Below are positions 1 through 11,500 of a stretch of DNA of 64,000 nucleotides, piece by piece; positions within the stretch are counted from its first letter, which is position 1, and each line of letters opens with the position of its first letter. The notes beneath the pieces were generated by a model that was given only the letters and a program-made list of their open reading frames with translations, searched no databases and was not told the DNA's origin. Location: contig NW_024465746.1 of assembly GCF_017591425.1 (NCBI RefSeq), positions 1,798,001 through 1,862,000 on the forward strand. The letters are read 5' to 3'. A program made the position numbers and the translations under genes. This DNA is from Ochotona curzoniae. Lineage: Eukaryota > Chordata > Mammalia > Lagomorpha > Ochotonidae.

Positions 1-48
1 CTAATGAAGAACCTAGATGTTTTCTGCCTTTTGTAATTTCTGCCTTAA

Positions 49-533
49 TGGCTTGGCTGGGGACTGTGTGAACTCCAGGCCTGATAGGCTATGTGACACC
101 CGTGACACCTGGCAGGACACCTGGCAGGACACGTGGGCAGACCGCTCCTCAGGAAGGAAGTACCTCGTGTTTGATAAGATTCACCACCCTATAGCTCATC
201 ACTTTGTACTTTTTGAAAGTTGCTTGCTTCAAACCCACCAATAGAAGCCTGCTAAATCATGACTGTATAATTCATAGTCTGAAATATATAAGAACTCTGG
301 GCTGTTCAACCGGGGGTCTCTCTCTGGCTCTCTGGCTCCTGCTCTCTCCTTCTTTTTGCTCTCCCTGTGGATCCTGCAGCAGCCTCGGCTGCGGTTGCTC
401 CTGCCCCGCCAAGCCCTGCTGGGCTGGGGAAGGTGGCTGGGAGACAGAGGCTAACCTGAATAAACCACCTTTATGCCTTAGCACTGACTTCAGACTTGAT
501 GATTTTCTGGGGATTTCAAAATCCGGCGCAACA
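49..533 (+). mobile_element. Solo LTR of an endogenous retrovirus
   Basis: The element begins TGGCTTGG and ends GGCGCAACA, flanked on both sides by the same 5 bases, CTTAA (44-48 and 534-538). A TATA-like ATATATAAGAAC lies near 284-295 and an AATAAA near 459. No primer-binding site, gag, pol or env follows, so it is a solo LTR. Strand is set by the TATA and polyadenylation signal order. Confidence 0.8.
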
Positions 534-744
534 CTTAAGAGGAAATCACTTGTCCTGAACTGGGCTCTGTCTTTACCTTGATTTAGCAACCCGAGTGCCA
601 CACTTTGAGCAGCCCCCCAGGACTAGGATCAAAGCCTTTAGACGTGTCTGTGATGTGACCTCTGAGTCTAGAGAAACCTCTGGATCCTTTCGCAGAAAAA
701 CCTTGCATACCACATAAAGTGCACCACAAGATACCTGCTACAGC

Positions 745-1035
745 GGCTATTGCTTTTTATTTTAGTTTTCTTTTTTATTTGTGCGGCAAAGAAACTGAAG
801 AGGGAGGATGTTTAGTGGCTGGTTCACCCACTAATCCTACAACAGCCAGGGCTGTGTTGGGATTAGGGCAAGATCCAAAAGCTCGGTTCAGGTCTCAGAG
901 GGTGCAGGAACCTGACTACCTGAACCAGGACTGCTCTCCCCAGGGTCTGCATTAACAGGAAGCTGGAATCAGAAGCTGGGACCAGAAAACAATCCCAGGC
1001 ACCCTACTGCGGGGCACAGGTGTCTCAGCCAAGGT
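745..1035 (-). mobile_element. Old CSINE-type SINE
   Basis: Diverged copy read on the minus strand: inverted A-rich tail first, then a GGCTGGTTCACCCAC block, and the 3' part of the window copy ends near the SINE head. Edges approximate. Confidence 0.55.
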
Positions 1036-1037
1036 CT

Positions 1038-1195
1038 TACTTATTTATTTATTATTTTAAGATTTGCTTTAGTTACTTGAAAGGCAAAGCTAGAGAAAGA
1101 GAGAGGGAAAAAAGACAGAGGGGGGAGAGGAGGGCCTTCCATCCATTCATTTGTTCCTCAAAGGGATAAGACAGCTTGGGGTTGTCTGAACCCAG
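1038..1195 (-). mobile_element. CSINE, tail-side half, split by an LTR
   Basis: Inverted tail (TTATTTATTTATT), GAGAGAAAGAGAGAGG block and CTTCCATCC block. The copy stops at 1195, where an LTR was inserted, and resumes at 1527. Confidence 0.7.
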
Positions 1196-1526
1196 TGATG
1201 GTTACCATGGTGGCCAGAAAAGGATGGAGTTTGCCTCCAACCAAACCCGGAACAGATGGCGGAATTCTGGCGGGTCCCTCGGGCTGTGAGGGACCCATAT
1301 CCCCTCACCAGTAGGGCCTAGGCGACCCCTGTCTTGGCTTCTGTGTCAAGGGGAGTTTAAAAGGGCCCCTTCTCCATCTCTCCTGTGCTCTTCTTCCTCT
1401 GCAGCCCACTCCTTCACATCTGTCTGTCCTTTCTGCTGCACGGGGAAGCCTGTGACCGTGGTTCCCTGAATTCTTTTCATATATTCAGCTGAGTTATTCT
1501 TTCCCTGGTGGTCGTCAAATCTAACA
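1196..1526 (+). mobile_element. Solo LTR inserted in a CSINE
   Basis: TGATGGTTACC...ATCTAACA, bounded by the 5-bp duplication CCCAG (1191-1195 and 1527-1531). The LTR cuts a minus-strand CSINE in two, so it is younger than that SINE. A related, more diverged copy lies at 1854-2236. Confidence 0.8.
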
Positions 1527-1680
1527 CCCAGGAGCCAGGAGCAGCTCTGGATCTCCCACCTGGTGCAGGGGCCCAAGGGCCGAACCATTTTCTGCTGCTT
1601 TCTCAGGAGAATTAACAGGAAGATGGAATCAGAGGTGGAACAGCTGGAACTAGAAGTGGCACCCGTACGGGATCCCAAAA
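1527..1680 (-). mobile_element. CSINE, head-side half, split by an LTR
   Basis: Continues the SINE of 1038-1195: AGGAGCCAGGAGC, CTCCCACCTGGTGCAGG, GGAACAGCTGGAACT and GTACGGGATCC blocks in the expected order. Confidence 0.7.
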
Positions 1681-1853
1681 CTGTGTGTGGCACCTTATCC
1701 TATCATGTACAATGCTGTCCCCTTGACCGGGGACCCAACAGGTGGGCTTGTCACCTGTCCCACAACTGGAGTTTAACAGACTGGTGATTTCTATTATTGG
1801 TGACAGTATGGAGCGACTGGAATGATTACATTGCTTACTTGTGAAGGTACAAC

Positions 1854-2236
1854 GGATGGTTGCCATGGTTACGGGAGGAGGACAGAGCTTGCTTTGAACC
1901 AAGTACGTCACTCTGACCTCAGACTAGAACCCAGAAGGGACAACAGGGACCCAGCAAGCCCTGAGGCACCAGAACCACTGCTGCACCAATGACGGACAAG
2001 GGCCAATACTCCTCACCAAATCAGGACCGAGGCGACACCAGCGTCAGCTTCCGTGACAAGAGCAGACGCTGCTTTCCTCAACTTCCTCTTCCTTTGCAGC
2101 CCCTTCTTCAAGTCTGGCTTTCCACTGCTCAGCAGAGAGAGGTCTGTGAACCGAGTTGCCCCTCAGTAAAGGTCTTTTGCATCCTTTTTCACACTTGGCT
2201 GATGTGTTCCTTCATGGATGGTCGGCAAATGTAACA
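1854..2236 (+). mobile_element. Second, diverged LTR of the 1196-1526 family
   Basis: Shares the GATGGTTGCCATGGTTAC start, the CTTCCTCTTCCTTTGCAGCCCC centre and the GATGGTCGGCAAATGTAACA end with the LTR at 1196. No clean target duplication was found, so the 5' edge is uncertain. Confidence 0.65.
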
Positions 2237-2469
2237 GTATCCTCACTCAAACTCTTTGGAAAATAGTTTGGAAGTATAAACAGAAAATGATAACCTGAAA
2301 AATAAAGATAAAGTTATATTGAAAGGCAGATAAAATATTTGAGATGGATGCTTGCCTTCACAATATAGCAAATAATAAGAAGTAGCGGTAAGTCTAATAA
2401 TGGTGAATATAACTATCAATGATCAATAATGGCAACTCTAAATGATATCTGAAGACAATTTTAATGGGG

Positions 2470-2835
2470 ATGCTTTGTGATGGGTGCAGCAAGTTAGCCT
2501 GTAGCTTGCAATGCTGGCATCCAATATGGTCTCCATGTCCTGGCTGCTCCTTTTCTGATCCAGTTTCCTACCATTGCACCTTGGAAAGCAGTCGGGGAAG
2601 GCCCAAGTGCTTGGGTCCCTACACCCATGTGGGAGATCCAGAAGAAGCTCCTGGCTCCTGACTTTGTTCTGATTTTAGTATATGTGCTGCCGAGGCAAGC
2701 ACCTACCTCCTGACTTTGATATGCTTCAGCCCTGGCCATTGCAGCCATTGAAAGAATGAACCAACAGATGAAAGATCTCTCTCTCTTTCTCTCTGTAACT
2801 CGGCCTTTCAGGTAAAATAAGTAAATATTCTTAAA
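2470..2835 (+). mobile_element. CSINE with internal insertion
   Basis: Plus-strand C-repeat with CCCAAGTGCTTGGGTCCC, CCATGTGGGAGATCC and CTCTGTAACTCGGCCTTTCA blocks. A short extra segment follows CTCCTGACTTTG (about 2661-2710). Confidence 0.7.
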
Positions 2836-3119
2836 ATCTAATTTTCTTTTAATATAAACTATTTTATTTCTATTGGTGATAAATTCATAAGTACAATCAA
2901 TAGTACTGTGGTTTGTTCTTGCTTGAGAACATTATTAACTGAGAGAAATGATAAATACAAAATAGACTTATCTAAAGTCTCCAAATTTTATCTGTTGACG
3001 CTCCGGCCAGCAGAGATATTGCCAGCAACAACAGGAAAAAGCGTGGCTCGCAGAAGGACTGTGTGGAGTAGAGCTTCTGTATGTGGCTGGTTAAGCTGCA
3101 GGCCTGTTGCGAAAGGATG

Positions 3120-3800
3120 AAATGGGACTCCAGGTCAATTGGCCCTACCCTATTTCTGGTCTCTTTGTTACAGCAGCACAGCCTGTACCCTACTGATGCA
3201 AACTACAGTTCCTAAACTCATGACCCCTTGCACTAGATCCAAGCGAGAAACCACTCCTCAGACCTGGTTGTGTGAGAGCTGGCTGTCCGCTCTCATCTAG
3301 GGAGATGGTGATTCTGCGCTCCTGAAAGAGATTTAGCCAGAGAGAGCCCCTCTGTTCTGTCCTCCTCCACCGTGCTTCTCCCAAGCTCAACTCTCAGAAT
3401 CAGGTGCAGATGGAGGACCACCGCGAGAGCTCTGACATCAAACACAGTACTACTGCTGGATGTCAAACCATTTCAAGGTAAAAACATAAGGGATGTAGGC
3501 TTTTCAGGGAAAACAGCCTAACACTCTATTCTTCGGCTCCTGGGGTCAGGTAGGTCAAGACCGATAACCACAATTAGATGCTTTCTAAGGCCTCTTCTAT
3601 AATGAAGACTCTAGTTGCCAAACCAGGCATGCCACCTACAACAACAAGACCAAAGCTCTCTCTCTCTTGTTCTCACTCTCTATCCATGGCTTTCACTTGT
3701 GTAGATCCAACCAATTGTGGATGAGAAATACTTACAAAAAAAAAAAAAAGAAGTCCTGCAATTGTATTGAGCATGTTCTGATTTTTCTTTTCCTATTCTT
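3120..3800. other. Unannotated unique sequence
   Basis: No gene, RNA or clear repeat was recognised, apart from a short A-run (3737-3748). Confidence 0.5.
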
Positions 3801-3804
3801 TGTA

Positions 3805-4003
3805 GAAAGCAATACAGCTGTTATTTACATAACACTTACTTTGGATTAAGTATTATCAATAATCTAAAGGTTATTTAAAATATCCAGAAGGATGTGTGTA
3901 AGTCACAGGCAAATTCTAGGCCATTTTATAGGAGAGACCTGAGATGCTGCAGATTTCAATCAGTGGGAGCCGAGGCCCCAGGGATATGGAAAGACAACTA
4001 TAC
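3805..4003. mobile_element. Tigger-like (TcMar) DNA-transposon relic
   Basis: The stretch from TTATTTACATAACACTTAC through TCTAAAGGTTATTTAAAATA and CCATTTTATAGGAGAGACCTGAG to GGGATATGGAAAGACAAC follows the remembered end of Tigger/MER2-type elements (GGGACTTGAGCATCC...GAGGGACGACTG). Diverged. A copy in the opposite sense is at 55905-56085. Confidence 0.6.
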
Positions 4004-4019
4004 TGAAAGCGAAACAAGT

Positions 4020-4290
4020 ACATATAACTACACTTTCAATCCGGCATCCTGCCAATGTGCCCCCTGGGAGGCAGCAGGGCATCAAGGGTGGCGTAAGTAC
4101 TTGGGCCCCTGCCACCCACAGAGAAACCCCAGTGGAGTTCCTGGCTCCTGGCCTCTGCCTGCCTTCCCCCTGGCTGCCACAGGCATTCGGGATGTGAACC
4201 GACAGATGAACCTGGCTTTCTATCTCTCTGTCTCTCTTCCCTTTTCTCTGTCACTCTGCCTTTCGAATAAATATTTTTGCAAGAAGAAAA
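4020..4290 (+). mobile_element. Old CSINE
   Basis: Plus strand; TACTTGGGCCCCTGCCACCC, TTCCTGGCTCCTGG and CACTCTGCCTTTCGAATAAA blocks. The head is diverged. Confidence 0.65.
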
Positions 4291-4531
4291 AACAATTCTG
4301 AGTGTGTCCCATAATCACCGTTATTTTTACTAACAAACAAGCAGGAAATCTTCTCCCTGGCAAGATGTAAGATTTAGCGTTAGAAATGTCTTATAAAATC
4401 CATAGAATGTAGTAGAGGTATTTTGAAACCTGAATTTAAATTTTATACCTTTACAAGGTTTTTAAAAATAATTTTATTAATAGAGTCAAAGGGGTAGTCT
4501 ATTGACTCAAAAACAAAAACATTATAATCTT

Positions 4532-4867
4532 TTAAAATATTTATTTTATTTTTATTGGAAAGTCAGATATACAGAGAGAAGGAGAGAGAGAGAGACAGAG
4601 AGGAAGATCTTCTGTCCAATGATTCATTTCCCAAGTGGTCACAATGGCCAGAGCTAAACCAATCCGATGCCAGGAACCCAAAGCCGCTTCCCAGTCTCCC
4701 ACATGGGTGCAGGATCCTAAGACTTTGGGCCGTCCTCCACTGCTTTCCCAGGCCACACACAGGGAGCTGGATGGGAAGCGGGACCACAGGGACACGAACC
4801 AGTGCCCATATGGGATTTAGGGGCATGTGCAAGGTGAGGACTTTAGCTGCTAAGCTACCATGCCAGG
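4532..4867 (-). mobile_element. CSINE, near full length
   Basis: Inverted tail at the left, AAGTCAGATATACAGAGAG, GTCTCCCACATGGGTGCAGG, and CCCATATGGG near the head at the right. Confidence 0.85.
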
Positions 4868-4877
4868 AGAAAAATTA

Positions 4878-5190
4878 TTTTTAAAGATTTGAAAGACATG
4901 ATGACAGAGAGGGAGATCCAAACCTCTTCCATCAGCTAGTTCGCTTCCTAGATGGCTGTGACATCCAGGGCCAGGCAAGGCTGAAGCCAGGAGCCAGGAA
5001 CCCCATTCATGTCTTCCGCACAAGCAGCAGGAGTCCCAGCATGTGGCCAGCTTCTGCTGCCTTATTAGCCACATTAACACATTAACAGAGAGCTGGACTA
5101 AACAGCTGGAACTTCAACGGTGTTCCCATATGAAATAGCAGTGATGCAGCCATGGCTTAAGTCACTGCCATGCAACACCAATTCCAATAG
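4878..5190 (-). mobile_element. Old CSINE
   Basis: Minus strand; ATTTTTAAAGATTTGAAAGA tail side, GAGCCAGGAACC, AGAGCTGGACTAAACAGCTGG. Adjacent to the previous copy in the same orientation. Confidence 0.65.
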
Positions 5191-5199
5191 CACAATTTT

Positions 5200-5512
5200 A
5201 AAAGGCTTATTTGTGTATTGCAAAGGCAGAGTTACGGAGAGAGAGAGATCTTCAAACCACCATTTCACTTACAAAATCACAGGACCAGTCTGAGCTGGAC
5301 CAATACAAAGCCAGCAGCCAAGAGCTTCTTCCGGGTCTCCTACGTCGGCGCAGAGGCCCAAGGACTTGAGCCGTTCTCTGCTGATACTTTTCCAGGCCAT
5401 AAGAAGGGAGCTGGATGGAAAGTGGAGCAGCTGGGACTTGAACTGGTGGGCCTATGGGATGCTAGCACAGCAGGTAGCAGTTTAATTCACTGTGACATAG
5501 CACTGGCCATCC
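5200..5512 (-). mobile_element. Old CSINE
   Basis: Minus strand; third member of a three-SINE cluster. GCAAAGGCAGAGTTACGGAG and GGGAGCTGGATGGAAAGTGG blocks are clear. Confidence 0.7.
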
Positions 5513-5695
5513 CAACAATGTAAATTTAATAGAACGTTATTTGATTTATGAGTAATTGAAATCTCACTAAGTTTTATGTACTTCCAATACTGAAAAGAAA
5601 AACGCTTAATTTATTACTAATACATTATTCACTATTAAAGATCTAGAGAAAGCTGTTTCATTAAAGTTTGAACTACTTAAAAAGACAGAAGTATT

Positions 5696-6025
5696 GGGCC
5701 CGGCAGCATGGCCTAACAGCTAAAGTCCTCACCTTGAACGCACCGGGATCCCATATGGGCACCAGTTCTAATCCCGGCAGCTCCACTTCCTATCCAGCTC
5801 CCTGCTTATGGCCTGGGGAAGCAGCCGAGGACGGCCCATGGCTTGGGACCCTGCACCCGCGTGGGAGACCCAGAAGAGGCTCCTGGATCCTGGCTTCGGA
5901 TCGGCATAGCACTGGCCGTTGCACTCACTTGGGGAGTGAATCATCGGACGGAAGATCTTTCTCTCTGTCTCTCCTCTCTGTATATCTGACTTTCCAATGA
6001 AAATAAATAAATCTTAGAAGAAAAA
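5696..6025 (+). mobile_element. CSINE, full length with 16-bp TSD
   Basis: Head GGGCCCGGCAGCATGGCC. Flanked by exact AAAAGACAGAAGTATT at 5680-5695 and 6026-6041. Tail ends AAATAAATAAATCTTAGAAG then A-run. Confidence 0.95.
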
Positions 6026-6403
6026 AAAAGACAGAAGTATTTTACAGTTATATAAACAGCTTGACATATCTAAGACATATAAATAGCAAACTCCTCCCAA
6101 AAGTGAAGCCTAACTTGCCAAATCAGCAAATGAACAAGATAGGTGAATTAATGTGAATACTTGAGAAACAGGATGATCATATTTTAATTAAATACATATT
6201 AATTTTCACAGTGAAAGAAAATCCTTAACAGATTAGCGAGAAATCTGTCCTAACCAAGCTCTTGCCCAGAAGCTCCAGTGTATGATGAAAGGAAACCAAA
6301 ACAGGGTCCTAGGCTGCACAGTCTCTACATCTCCTGAAACATTTGTTTAAAAGAGTTTCTGCCAAGTCAGGCTGTTGGCTTAGTTGCTAAAATGCAGGAT
6401 GCA

Positions 6404-6745
6404 GGGCCTGGCGCTATAGCCTAGTGGTTAAAGTTCTTGCCTTGATTGCCCTGGGATCCCATGTGGGCACTGGTTCATAACCTGGCAGCTCCACTTCCTA
6501 TCCAGCTCCCTGCTTGTGGCCTGGGAAAGCAGTGGAGGACGGCCCAAAGCCTTGGGACCCTGCACCCACGTGGGAGACCTGGAGGAAGTTCCTGACTCCT
6601 GGCTTTGGAATGGTTCAACACCGACCGATGAAGCCACTTGGGGAGTGAATCATCAGATGGAAGATCTTCCGCTCTGTCTCTCCTCCTCTCAATATATCTG
6701 ACTTTGCAATAAAAATAAATAAATCTTTATTAAAAAAAAAAAAAG
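6404..6745 (+). mobile_element. CSINE, full length with 12-bp TSD
   Basis: Head GGGCCTGGCGCTATAGCC. TSD ATGCAGGATGCA at 6392-6403 and 6746-6757. Confidence 0.95.
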
Positions 6746-6757
6746 ATGCAGGATGCA

Positions 6758-7052
6758 CTGGGCAGCACTGTGGCATAACAGGCTAAGCCTCCATGTGCAG
6801 TGCCACCTGCAGTTCCCTGTGGGCATCGCTTCAAGTCCCATCTACTCCACTTCATATTCAACTCCTTCCTGCTGCTCGTGGTGCGGGGGCAGGCAGCAGG
6901 CAGTAAAGGGTGACCTGGGCTCTCCAGCCTCTGGACCCACATGGGAGATCCTGATGAAGCCACTTCAGCCATTTGGGGAGTGAGCCAGTGGAGGGACGAT
7001 TCTCTCTCTCTGTGGCTTTCAAATAAATAAAATGATTTAAAAAAAAAAAAAC
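6758..7052 (+). mobile_element. CSINE, older subfamily
   Basis: Starts directly at the TSD of the preceding copy: CTGGGCAGCACTGTGGC head, TTTGGGGAGTGAGCCAGTGG, tail TTTCAAATAAATAAAATG and A-run. Confidence 0.8.
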
Positions 7053-7067
7053 ACAAGATTCAAGATG

Positions 7068-7315
7068 CAGACTTCAAGATGCAGACTGGGATGCCATCCT
7101 GTATGAGACTGACTGCCTGGGTTAGAGTCCTGGCTCTGCTTGAGTGCAGCTTCCCGCAAGGCAGCAGGGTTAGCCTGAGAGGTTGGGTCCCCTCCACCCA
7201 GTCTACCCTGGAGGAAGACTTGCACCAAGTCCCGGCCCCTAGCTTCTCAGTATCTGCAGAGTGAACCAGTAGGAGGAAGCTCTCTTCTGCTCTTTCTTTC
7301 CCTGCTAAATCAAAG
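7068..7315 (+). mobile_element. Old diverged CSINE
   Basis: Third plus-strand SINE in a row; CTGGGTTAGAGTCCTGGCTC, GAGTGAACCAGTAGGAGG blocks remain. Tail decayed. Confidence 0.6.
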
Positions 7316-7319
7316 GAAG

Positions 7320-8155
7320 ACAAACGAAGCACAACAATTTGCCTCCACTCTATGGCCAGGCCTGGGGATGGTGAATTTCTTCCTCCCCCACATGCCAAGA
7401 ATGAGGCGACATCTGGTGTGTTGGACAACATTTCATGTTCATTTCCTGCGTCATCATGTTCCCAGGGCCTGTCCCTTCCTCACCTGCCTCATGCTAACAT
7501 CTGAACACATGGCAATATCAACTCCAGGCACAGTGGCCTTTTCCTTGTCGCCATGGTGACAGTTCACTCTCCTGTCTCCATGGTGAGGTTTTGCAAGGAC
7601 CCTCTAATTGACTTTATTTAAAATTCTAAATTTGCTGTTGATCAGAGAGAGAGAGCTGAGTTTCCTTAAAATAAGCCTCTGGTATCATTCCAGAGGTACT
7701 ATAAAAGCAGAAGGGGAAAATAGGAACCAGAAGTAAGGGTCATGGATCAGAACCTTTCCGGAAAGCTCACTTTATAGGCAATGAATTAGAATAGCAAGGT
7801 CAAATGAGGGGAAGCAGAATTAAATAGACTACATAATTTCTTTATCTGACACCAATTTGTCAGAATTCATTTTTGAATTATTTAATTCAGAGAATAAATC
7901 ATCGTTCAATGAGGCGTTGCTTTTATGAATTAAAACTGCATAAATCATCAAAATTTCCTTTATTCAGGAAGCATGTCTCACTCCGTATGACACGCAGCTT
8001 ACTCAGACGTCTGATTGTAGAGGAACCCACTGACAGTGCGCTGACACGAGCTGGCACTCCCCACTGCAGGTGGGGGCGGGGAACGTGCCTCGTGGGGAAT
8101 CACAGAATTGCACAAGAGAAGCATAATACTGAATGGCCTCTCAGAAATGTCCCAG
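7320..8155. other. Unannotated sequence
   Basis: No gene recognised. AT-rich in the second half. Open frames here are short and show no family resemblance. Confidence 0.5.
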
Positions 8156-8474
8156 GGGCCTAGTGTTGTGGAAGCGTAGCAGCTAAAGTCCTTGCCTTGA
8201 ATGCGCCAGGATCCCATATGGGCACCGTTCATGTCCCGGCAGCCCCACTTCCCATCCAGCTCCCTGCTTGTGGCCAGGGAAAGCAGTCGAGGACAGCCCA
8301 AACCTTGGGACCCTGTATCCGTGTGGGAGACCTGGAAGAGCTCCTGGCTCCTGGCTTCAGATTGGCTCAGCTCCGGCTGTTGCAGTCACCTGGGGAGTGA
8401 ATCATTGGACGGAAGATATTTCTCTCTGTCTCTCCCCTGACTTTCCAATAAAAATAAAATAAATCTTTAAAAAA
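8156..8474 (+). mobile_element. CSINE, full length
   Basis: GGGGCCTAGTGTTGTGG head, CCCATATGGGCACCG block, tail AATAAAAATAAAATAAATC. Imperfect TSD (TGTCCCAGG / ATATCCAGG). Confidence 0.9.
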
Positions 8475-8504
8475 TATCCAGGGAGCTCCTTGTGTTAAGG
8501 CTTA

Positions 8505-8822
8505 CACTGGCAGCTGTCATTTGGCATAGTGGGCTAAGCAGCCACTTGAAATAACAGCATTGGTGTCTGAGCAAATTCTGGCTGTTTTGCTTCCAATCCA
8601 GCTCTCTGCAAATGTGCCTAGAATGCAGCAAAAGATGACCCATGTACTTTGGCCCCTGCCATCCACGTGGGCGATTTGAGTGGAGCTCCCTGGCACCTGG
8701 TTTTGGATTGGCCCAGTTCTGACTATTGTAGTCATTGGGGAACGGACCAGCAGGTAAAAGATCTCTTTCTTTTCTATATCTCACCCTATCATTTTACTTT
8801 TCAAAAAAAACCAAGCAAATCT
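8505..8822 (+). mobile_element. Old CSINE
   Basis: CAGCTGTCATTTGGCATAGTG head, CTTTGGCCCCTGCCATCCAC, tail decayed into ACTTTTCAAAAAAAACC. Confidence 0.65.
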
Positions 8823-8977
8823 ATTTTAAACACACCCAAAAAGATTTATGTTAATTTATAAATAGGATTGTTACACTGGGGGGCCGCCCTGTGCATCTCT
8901 GTCCCAGAGACCGGCCCAGCAACAAACACACAGCTTGGGGGTTAGTGGAATCCTCTGTCTAGGAAGAGAAATACAGA

Positions 8978-9160
8978 GCCTGGGCCCATGGTGCCAGCAT
9001 CGCATTCATGTCCTGACACTGGTTCATGTCCTGGTTGCTCCACTTCCCATCCAGCTCCCTACTTGTGGCCTGGGAAAGCAGTCGAGCGAGGCCCAAAACC
9101 TTGGGACCCTGCATCCACGTGGGAGGCCCAGAAGAAGCTCCTGGCTCTCAGCTTCCGCCA
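8978..9160 (+). mobile_element. CSINE, 3'-truncated
   Basis: Good 5' two-thirds (CCACTTCCCATCCAGCTCCC, CTTGGGACCCTGCATCCACG), then stops after CTCCTGGCTCTCAGCTTCC. No tail. Confidence 0.75.
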
Positions 9161-9279
9161 GTCCATCTTAGCCCGCATCCACCTTCCCTCTGGGTTTGCC
9201 CTCACAAGGTCATGCTGCAAACTCCAACACCTCTAACTACACTGTGTCTGGGATTGCTACCTGTGACCCGTGCATTGTT

Positions 9280-9465
9280 CCACTTATTTGTTTTGAATTA
9301 ATCTGAGAGACAGAGAAAGCTTCCTGCCTCCCATATACCTACAATGCACAGGACTGAGACAGGCTATAACCAGGAGCTAGGAGCTCAATCCGGGTCTCTC
9401 AGTGGCTCTCAGGGGCCCATTTATCTGGACTGTCACTGCTGTCTTAGTAGCTTAATGACCAATCC
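9280..9465 (-). mobile_element. Old CSINE fragment
   Basis: Minus strand; CTGAGAGACAGAGAAAGC, CCAGGAGCTAGGAGCTC, GGTCTCTCAGTGG remain. Confidence 0.5.
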
Positions 9466-9582
9466 TAAAAACAGCTTATTTTGAATTCACGCTTAATCTT
9501 TATTTTCAATGTGCTATTTATCTTATTTTTTTTTTACCACATTTTACATCACCTATGCTTTTAGAACAAAGGACTTCTATTT

Positions 9583-9907
9583 TATTCAAATATTTATTTA
9601 TTTTATTTTTATTGCAAAGTCAGATATACAGAGAGAAGGAAAGACAGAGAGGAGGATTTTCCATGTAATGGTTCATTCCCCAAGTAACCAAAACGGCTGG
9701 AGCTGAGCCAATCCGAAGCCAGGAGCTCTTCCAGGTCTCCTACACGGATACAGGGTCCTAAGCTTTGGGCCATCCCCAAATTCTTTCCCAGGCCATGAGC
9801 AGGAAGCTGGATGGGAAGCGCGGCTACCAGGACACGAATAAGTGCCCATGTGGGATCCTGGTGTGTTCAAGGCAAGGACTTTAGCTGCTAGGCCACCGCG
9901 CCGGCCT
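9583..9907 (-). mobile_element. CSINE, full length
   Basis: Minus strand from inverted tail TATTTATTTATTTTATTT to head complement GCCACCGCGCCGGCC. Confidence 0.9.
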
Positions 9908-9916
9908 CTCTTCTCT

Positions 9917-10266
9917 TTTTTTTTTTAAAAAGATTATTATTATTATTATTATTATTATTAATTGGAAAGTCAGTTTCAGAGAGAAGGAGGGACAGAGAGG
10001 AAAGATCTTTCAAGTGTTGATTCACTCCTCAAGTGGCCACAACAACCAGAGCTGAGCCAATCTGAAGCCAGGAGCCAGGAACTTCTTCCCTGGTCTCCCA
10101 CATGGGTACAAGATCCCAAGACTTTGGGTCATCCTTGACTGCTTTCCCAGGCCACAAGCCAGGAGCTGGATGGGAAGTGGACCAGCCACGACACTAACCA
10201 GCATTTATATGAGATTTTGGCACATTCAAAGCAAGGACTTTAGCCACTAGTCTACTGCGCCGGGTC
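9917..10266 (-). mobile_element. CSINE with (ATT)n in its tail
   Basis: Minus strand; directly behind the previous copy. The tail has become an (ATT)n microsatellite at 9934-9961. Head complement ends CTACTGCGCCGGGTCC. Confidence 0.9.
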
Positions 10267-10440
10267 CAGAAATTTCTTCTATTATCATGAGGGTCTAGTC
10301 CTGTAATACAGACCTTCTTATTAAATACTTACTCTTCTAAAAACAAGTGTAGATATTACAAGGAGTCACTGGGAAGAAAAGAGTATGTTTGATCCTCCAC
10401 AGATCTGCTTGGGTCTGATCTTGCATGTTGTTTTTGTTTT

Positions 10441-10722
10441 GTAATTTAAAAAGAGATATATTTTAGAGGCATAGAAAGGCAGTAGGGGTAGGGGAGAGAG
10501 AGAAACCCCATCCACTAAGTCACTACTCATTAAGTCAGAGCTGAAGCCAAGAGCCAAGGACTTCATCTGGGCTTCCAACATGGGACCCAACTATTTGATC
10601 ACTGATGCAACCTCCTTGGTCAGCATTCACAAGCAGCTGGGATTAGGGACCAGAACTGGGAGTCAAATCCAGGCACCCAGTGTGTAACACTGCATCTTTG
10701 CAGCTAGGCCACAGCTAGGCCA
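10441..10722 (-). mobile_element. Old CSINE
   Basis: Minus strand; AAGAGATATATTTTAGAGGC tail side, GAGAGAAACCCCATCC, CAAGCAGCTGGGATTAGG. Confidence 0.6.
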
Positions 10723-11142
10723 GGGATCAGCCTCTTTTGTGTTGTTCTAAAGCTACTTAGCATCCTGAGCGCATCTGTAGGAAAAGTTGGTGGGAGGGAG
10801 TGGTTCCTGTGCAGCTTCAGCATTCCATTTTCTGCTTCTGCATCTCCCGTACCTGTCACAGTGTCAGTGGCCGTGTGTGTCACACACCACACTTAGTCCC
10901 TGGACCAGTCGGTCTTGGGTAGCAAGGTCAGCACCCTGCACAGATTAAAAGATCAAGTCCAGGGTGGTATTGGCCCAAGAGCAGTAAATTGTAAGCTTTT
11001 GTCAGTCTGTTATCCAAGAGGTAACATTGTAAGGATGGGGAGTGCCCTTCCCCCAAAACAACATCTGCTCTTCCTGGCTAGTTGGAAATCATAGCTTTAG
11101 GTAGGGTGAGCCTCAGAGCAGTGGTGTTAGAAATACTAATGG

Positions 11143-11483
11143 TGGGCCTGGTGGCGTGGCCTAGCAGCTAAAGTCCTCACCTTGAACGCGCCAGGATCCC
11201 ATATGGGCACCGCTTCTAATCCCGACAGCCCCACTTCCCATCCAGCTCCCTGCTTGTGGCCTGGGAAAGCAGACGAGGACAGACTGAAGCCTTGGGACCC
11301 TGAACCTGCGTGGGAAACATGGAAGTTCCTGGCTCCGGGCTTCAGATTGGCAAAGCACCGGCTGTTGCAGCCACTTGGGGAGTGAATCACTGGACGGAAG
11401 ATCTTCCTCTCTGTCTTTCCTCCTCTCTGTATATCTGACTTTGCAATAAACATAAATAAATCTTTTTTCAAAAAAAGAATAAA
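11143..11483 (+). mobile_element. CSINE, first of two at one target
   Basis: Flanked by AGAAATACTAA at 11129-11139 and 11484-11494. The same word recurs after the next SINE. Confidence 0.95.
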
Positions 11484-11500
11484 AGAAATACTAAATGTTT

